Source: Collimonas sp. OK412 (GTDB lineage Bacteria > Pseudomonadota > Gammaproteobacteria > Burkholderiales > Burkholderiaceae_D). From it: a DNA stretch of 64,000 nt. Where the stretch lies: contig NZ_FOLC01000004.1 of the NCBI RefSeq assembly GCF_900112135.1, positions 186,001 to 250,000 on the forward strand, in the 5' to 3' direction. This document shows positions 59,829-64,000 of the stretch, in pieces. Below the pieces are notes generated by a model. The model was not told where the DNA came from, did not search any database, and saw nothing but the letters and a program-made list of their open reading frames with translations. Made by a program: the position numbers and the translations under genes. Positions within the stretch are counted from its first letter, which is position 1. The number at the start of each line of letters is the position of its first letter.

Positions 59829-61631
59829 ATGTCCATGCGAACCCAATACTGCGGCCTCACTACTGAGGTACTTCTCGGCCAAACCGTCAGCCTGTGCGGC
59901 TGGGTCCATCGTCGTCGCGACCATGGCGGCGTCATCTTCATCGACCTGCGCGACCGCGAAGGCCTGGTGCAAGTAGTGTGCGATCCGGACCGCGCCGAAG
60001 TATTCAAGAACGCGGAAGCGGTGCGCAACGAATTTTGCCTGCGCATCACCGGCGTGGTGCGCCTGCGCCCGGACGGCACCAGCAACGCCAACCTGAAATC
60101 GGGCAAGATCGAAGTGCTGGCGCATGAACTGGAAGTGCTGAACCCGTCGGTCACGCCGCCGTTCCAGCTGGACGACGACAACCTGTCGGAAACCACCCGC
60201 CTGACGCACCGCGTGCTGGACCTGCGCCGCCCGCAGATGCAAAGCAACCTGCGCCTGCGCTACAAGGTGACGATGGAAGTGCGCAAGTTCCTGGACGCCA
60301 ACGGCTTCATCGACATCGAAACACCGATGCTGACCAAGTCGACCCCGGAAGGCGCCCGCGACTACCTGGTGCCGTCGCGCGTCAACGCCGGCCAGTTCTT
60401 CGCCTTGCCGCAGTCGCCGCAGCTGTTCAAGCAGTTGCTGATGGTGGCCAACTTCGACCGTTACTACCAGATCGTCAAATGCTTCCGCGATGAAGATTTG
60501 CGCGCTGACCGCCAGCCGGAATTTACCCAGATCGATTGCGAAACTTCCTTCATGTCGGAACAGGAAATCCGCGACATGTTCGAAGGCATGATCCGCCTAG
60601 TATTCAAGAACGCGCTGGACATCGACCTGCCTAACCCGTTCCCGGTGATGGACTTCGCCACCGCGATGGCCCTGTACGGTTCGGACAAGCCGGACATGCG
60701 CGTCAAGCTGGCTTTCACCGACCTGACCGCCGTGATGAAAGACGTCGACTTCAAGGTGTTCGCCGGCGCAGCCAACATGGAAAACGGCCGCGTGGTCGGC
60801 CTGCGCGTACCCGGCGGCGCCGCCATGCCGCGTTCCGAGATCGATGCCTACACCCAGTTCGTCGCCATCTACGGCGCCAAGGGCCTGGCTTACATCAAGG
60901 TCAACGAAAAAGCCAAGGGCCGCGACGGCCTGCAATCGCCTATCGTCAAGAACCTGCACGACGCCGCGCTGGCGCAAGTGCTGGAACTGACCGGCGCTGA
61001 AGACGGCGACCTGATTTTCTTCGGCGCCGACCAGGCCAAGGTGGTCAACGACGCCATCGGCGCGTTGCGCGTGAAGATCGGCCACAGCGAATTCGGCAAG
61101 AAAGTCGGCTTGTTCGACGACACCTGGCGTCCATTGTGGGTGGTCGATTTCCCGATGTTCGAATACGACGAAGACAGCGACCGCTGGAACGCCTTGCACC
61201 ATCCGTTCACTTCGCCGAAAGACGGCCACGAAGACTTCATCGAGACCGATCCGGGCAAGGCTATCGCCAAAGCCTACGACATGGTCTTGAACGGCTGGGA
61301 GCTGGGCGGCGGTTCGATCCGTATCCATCGCGCCGAAGTGCAGAGCAAGGTGTTCCGCGCGCTGAAGATTGACGCCGAAGAAGCGCAGCTCAAGTTCGGC
61401 TTCCTGCTCGACGCCCTGCAGTACGGCGCGCCTCCACACGGCGGCCTGGCGTTCGGCCTGGACCGTATCGTCACCATGATGTGCGGTGCCGAATCGATCC
61501 GCGACGTCATCGCTTTCCCGAAAACACAGCGCGCGCAATGCCTGCTGACGCAAGCGCCGTCGGCGGTCGACGAAAAGCAGTTGAAAGAACTGCATATCCG
61601 CCTGCGCCTGCCGGAAGCCAAGGTAGTCTGA
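59829..61631 (+). CDS. aspS: Aspartate-tRNA ligase
   Basis: 600-residue class II synthetase. The OB-fold anticodon-binding domain starts [38 protein letters not shown]. Motif 2 is [20 protein letters not shown] and motif 3 [13 protein letters not shown]; the bacterial GAD insertion spans about 290-410. Length is normal for bacterial AspRS. In organisms lacking AsnRS it also mischarges tRNA-Asn; that cannot be told from this window. Confidence 0.98.
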   Translation: MSMRTQYCGLTTEVLLGQTVSLCGWVHRRRDHGGVIFIDLRDREGLVQVVCDPDRAEVFKNAEAVRNEFCLRITGVVRLRPDGTSNANLKSGKIEVLAHELEVLNPSVTPPFQLDDDNLSETTRLTHRVLDLRRPQMQSNLRLRYKVTMEVRKFLDANGFIDIETPMLTKSTPEGARDYLVPSRVNAGQFFALPQSPQLFKQLLMVANFDRYYQIVKCFRDEDLRADRQPEFTQIDCETSFMSEQEIRDMFEGMIRLVFKNALDIDLPNPFPVMDFATAMALYGSDKPDMRVKLAFTDLTAVMKDVDFKVFAGAANMENGRVVGLRVPGGAAMPRSEIDAYTQFVAIYGAKGLAYIKVNEKAKGRDGLQSPIVKNLHDAALAQVLELTGAEDGDLIFFGADQAKVVNDAIGALRVKIGHSEFGKKVGLFDDTWRPLWVVDFPMFEYDEDSDRWNALHHPFTSPKDGHEDFIETDPGKAIAKAYDMVLNGWELGGGSIRIHRAEVQSKVFRALKIDAEEAQLKFGFLLDALQYGAPPHGGLAFGLDRIVTMMCGAESIRDVIAFPKTQRAQCLLTQAPSAVDEKQLKELHIRLRLPEAKVV

Positions 61632-61656
61632 TTTCCAGGCAAAAAGCAGCAAAAGG

Positions 61657-61684
61657 AAAAGCGCGGTTTACCGCGCTTTTTTTA
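61657..61684 (+). terminator. Rho-independent terminator after aspS
   Basis: AAAAGCGCGG and CCGCGCTTTT form a ten-pair stem with a TTTA loop and continue into TTTATG. It follows the aspS stop by 25 bases. Confidence 0.95.
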
Positions 61685-61761
61685 TGCCCGGGCCAAACAG
61701 GTTTATAGTGGTGCTTTATGACGCGAAGGCGCTTTTTCAATTTTTTGCCGACTTTTCCTGC

Positions 61762-62226
61762 ATGTATAAAATTCCCGAATCGGTGCTGGTTGTTATCTAT
61801 ACAGAAGATCTCCAGGTGTTGTTGATGGAGCGGGCCGACAAGCTGGACTATTGGCAATCGGTCACCGGTTCCAAGGACTTCCCGGACGAAGCCTTGGAGG
61901 TGACGGCGATGCGTGAAGTACAGGAAGAAACCGGCATCGTGGTGGCTGCCGAGGCGGGCGCCGTGCCGCTGTCCAACCTGCGCGACTGGGGTGTCGCCAA
62001 CGTGTATGAGATTTATCCGGTCTGGCGCCATCGCTATGCGCCTGGCGTCACAAAAAATACCGAGCACGTGTTCGGCCTGCTGGTGCCGAACGATGTCCCG
62101 GTGACGCTCGCGCCGCGCGAACATTTGCAGTACAAGTGGCTGCCGTACCGGGAAGCTGCGGACGCGTGTTTTTCGCCGTCGAATGCCGAAGCCATCCTGC
62201 AGTTGCCGCGCCATCTTGTTGAATGA
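61762..62226 (+). CDS. nudB: Dihydroneopterin triphosphate diphosphatase (Nudix)
   Basis: 154-residue Nudix hydrolase that removes pyrophosphate from dihydroneopterin triphosphate in folate synthesis. LDYWQSVTGSKDFPDEALEV leads into the core MREVQEETGI of the Nudix box; between the leading Gly and the first Glu there is one residue more than in the textbook motif, as seen in NudB-type boxes. The ATG at 61762 gives MYKIPESVLVVIYT, the expected start; a frame from 61684 overlaps the aspS terminator. Position after aspS agrees with nudB in proteobacteria. Confidence 0.9.
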   Translation: MYKIPESVLVVIYTEDLQVLLMERADKLDYWQSVTGSKDFPDEALEVTAMREVQEETGIVVAAEAGAVPLSNLRDWGVANVYEIYPVWRHRYAPGVTKNTEHVFGLLVPNDVPVTLAPREHLQYKWLPYREAADACFSPSNAEAILQLPRHLVE

Positions 62227-62237
62227 GCTGAAGAGTC

Positions 62238-63044
62238 ATGAAACTGCGCATTGCAACCTACAACATCCACAAAGGGGTGTCATCGCTGGGCAGCCGGCCG
62301 CGTGTGCATGCGCTGAAACAGGCGCTGAGCCAGATGGAAGCCGACATTTTTTTCCTGCAGGAAGTGCAGGGCAGGCATGACCTGATGGCGGCGCGCCACG
62401 CGGCGCACTGGCCGGAGCAGGCCCAGCATGATTTCCTGGCCGGCGATTCGCATCACGCCGCCTACGGCATGAACGCCGTGTACGACCACGGCCACCACGG
62501 CAACGCCTTGCTGAGCCGTTTTGAAATAGGTTCGCAAAGCAACCAGGATGTGTCAGACCATGCGTACGAGGCGCGCGGCATCCTGCATTGCGTCCTCAAG
62601 ACCGAATTCACCGACATCCATTGTTATGTGGTGCACCTGGGCTTGTTCGGCGGCGGCCGGCGGCGCCAGACCGCGGCCCTGATCGAGGCGGTGCGCAGCT
62701 CGTCGCCGCCGGGCGCGCCGCTGATCATTGCCGGCGATTTCAACGACTGGGGCAATCGCCTCAGCGAGCTGCTGCGGGCGCGGCTCGATGTCGCCGAAAT
62801 ATTCGACGAGCGGATCGCCACCGCGAGCGTCATGCAAGGCGTCGGCTCTTACCTGCAGCAGCTGATAGGGCGCAAGCCGAAACTGAAGCCGGCGCGCACT
62901 TTTCCCGCCGCTTTTCCCTGGCTGCGGCTGGACCGGATTTACCTGCGCGGCTTTACGGTAGAATCGGCGGAAGTGCTGCATGGCGCGGAATGGGCAAAAC
63001 TGTCCGATCATGCGCCTATCGTGGCGACGCTCAAATTGCGATAA
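62238..63044 (+). CDS. Endonuclease/exonuclease/phosphatase-family protein
   Basis: 268-residue EEP-superfamily hydrolase: MKLRIATYNIHKGVSSLGSR opens with the metal-site Asn, FFLQEVQG has the Glu, IIAGDFNDWGNRLSELL the Asp-Phe-Asn and LSDHAPIVA the terminal Asp-His pair. Such proteins beside clsB (E. coli ybhP next to clsB) are thought to act on phospholipids or nucleic acids; the substrate is unproven. It starts 11 bases after nudB and precedes clsB. Confidence 0.9.
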   Translation: MKLRIATYNIHKGVSSLGSRPRVHALKQALSQMEADIFFLQEVQGRHDLMAARHAAHWPEQAQHDFLAGDSHHAAYGMNAVYDHGHHGNALLSRFEIGSQSNQDVSDHAYEARGILHCVLKTEFTDIHCYVVHLGLFGGGRRRQTAALIEAVRSSSPPGAPLIIAGDFNDWGNRLSELLRARLDVAEIFDERIATASVMQGVGSYLQQLIGRKPKLKPARTFPAAFPWLRLDRIYLRGFTVESAEVLHGAEWAKLSDHAPIVATLKLR

Positions 63045-63107
63045 TGGCAGCATCAACCATGACTTCAGAAAGACCGGCCGGATGTCGTCTCTCCTCTTTT
63101 CCATCGC

Positions 63108-64000
63108 ATGCGCGCGGTAACCCTCTGCTCAGATAACCACATCACGCTGTTGCACAACGGCGCTGCCTTTTTTCCGGCGCTGGTTGCCGCCATCGACGCT
63201 GCCCGCGCCGAAATCTACCTGGAAACCTACATCTTTGCCGACGACGACACCGCGCAGCTGGTGCAGCAAGCGCTGACCCGCGCCGCCCGTCGCGGTGTCG
63301 CGGTCAGGGTAATTGCCGACTGGCTGGGCACCGGCCGCCAGCGCTCGGCGTCGCTGCAGCAGGAGTTCGCGGCCAGCGGCGTCATGTACCGCAGCTTCAA
63401 CCCCTGGTTCCGGCGCGGCGTGGCCCGCATGCACCGCAAGATCTGCGTGGTCGACCGCCAGGTCGGTTTTGTCGGCGGCCTCAACATCATCGACGACATG
63501 GTGTCCGACGACGACCTGCGCCTGCCGCTGCCGGCGCCGCGCTGGGATTTTGCGGTGGGCATCAGCGGCGCGCTGGTGAACGTGATCCATATCGAACTGG
63601 AAGCGCAATGGCTGCGCCTGGGCGAAATGAAATTGCTGGCGCGTCTCCAGCAATTCAAGCGTACCCGTTTCAAGGGCCGCGGCCTCGCCCATGGTCCAGC
63701 CTCGGCCGGCCTGGTGCTGCGCGATAACCTGCGCAATCGCCGCACCATCCAGCGCGCCTACCTGCAGGCGCTCGGCCATGCGCGCGAGAGCGCCTTGCTG
63801 ACCAGTCCTTATTTCGCACCCAGCCGGAAATTGCGGCGCGGCCTGGAACAGGCAGCGATGCGAGGAGTCGATGTCACTTTGTTGCTGGGAGTGGGGCAGT
63901 TCCGGCTGCAGGATGCCGTCAGCCATTCCTATTATCCGAAACTGCTGAAAGCCGGCGTCAAGATCGTCGAATACCGCAAGACCGCGCTGCATGCAAAAGT
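63108..64000 (+). CDS. clsB: Cardiolipin synthase B (partial, continues past window)
   Basis: The first 297 codons of a phospholipase D-type synthase. It begins MRAVTLCSDNHITLLHNGAAFFPALV; the first HKD motif is MHRKICVVDRQVGFVGGLNI, and the second is just starting at the edge (ALHAKV). The preceding EEP gene matches the ybhP-clsB arrangement of enterobacteria. ClsB forms cardiolipin from phosphatidylglycerol and, in E. coli, also makes phosphatidylglycerol. The start ATG at 63108 has no strong ribosome site, so it may be a few codons off. Confidence 0.9.
   Translation, partial: MRAVTLCSDNHITLLHNGAAFFPALVAAIDAARAEIYLETYIFADDDTAQLVQQALTRAARRGVAVRVIADWLGTGRQRSASLQQEFAASGVMYRSFNPWFRRGVARMHRKICVVDRQVGFVGGLNIIDDMVSDDDLRLPLPAPRWDFAVGISGALVNVIHIELEAQWLRLGEMKLLARLQQFKRTRFKGRGLAHGPASAGLVLRDNLRNRRTIQRAYLQALGHARESALLTSPYFAPSRKLRRGLEQAAMRGVDVTLLLGVGQFRLQDAVSHSYYPKLLKAGVKIVEYRKTALHAK

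Overview
The window reads as ordinary chromosome of a betaproteobacterium of the order Burkholderiales, most probably family Oxalobacteraceae (Collimonas/Herbaspirillum-like). This rests on high GC with strong C/G third positions and on gene orders typical of that group: ptsN-hprK-rapZ, TPR-lolB-ispE-tRNA-Gln-prs-rplY-pth, HIT/DUF971/ubiE/Tim44/ubiJ/ubiB, and fmdB-DUF502-aspS-nudB. The genus is inference. I see no rRNA, insertion sequence, integrase, prophage or CRISPR array, and no gene-free stretch longer than 300 bases.

Layout. 1-4602 (minus): an RpiR-type regulator, isoaspartyl peptidase iaaA, and gsiA and gsiB (cut by the left edge) of a glutathione/peptide ABC importer. 4888-10007: a cupin, a dicarboxylate/amino-acid symporter, a coupled MoaD-like/BNR-repeat gene pair and a MocR-type regulator. 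10009-17098: a YdeP-like molybdenum oxidoreductase with a small winged-helix gene, then an IorAB-type molybdenum hydroxylase with a di-haem cytochrome c, and a LysR regulator. 17274-26269 (minus): housekeeping block ychF, a membrane protein, pth, rplY, prs, tRNA-Gln, ispE, lolB and a TPR lipoprotein. 26417-30421 (plus): mutM, a dynamin-like GTPase and mutY. 30431-37049 (minus): a LON-domain protein, rapZ, hprK, ptsN, pagP, queF and ilvA. 37216-38015: yqaA and two very small genes that face it. 38222-43113: a giant FAD/Fe-S dehydrogenase, a HIT protein and a DUF971 protein.

43158-49863 is a 2-aminoethylphosphonate (AEP) catabolic island: phnW, a GntR/FCD regulator, phosphonoacetate hydrolase phnA, phosphonoacetaldehyde dehydrogenase phnY, a PhnZ-type HD oxygenase and a FAD-dependent amine oxidoreductase. 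It lies between DUF971 and ubiE, which are normally adjacent in related bacteria. PhnW makes phosphonoacetaldehyde, PhnY oxidises it to phosphonoacetate, and PhnA releases acetate and phosphate. The HD and FAD enzymes probably widen the substrate range to hydroxylated or N-alkylated phosphonates.

49987-54559 carries the ubiquinone genes ubiE, ubiJ and ubiB with a Tim44-domain protein and a methyltransferase. 54660-58499 is a complete polyamine-type ABC importer. 58694-64000 holds fmdB, a DUF502 protein, aspS, nudB, an endonuclease/exonuclease/phosphatase protein and clsB (cut by the right edge).

The most interesting items are the phosphonate island with its unusual HD+FAD pair, the MoaD-like/BNR operon in which the Gly-Gly codons also form the next gene's ribosome binding site, and the tandem 25- and 49-codon genes at 37764-38015.
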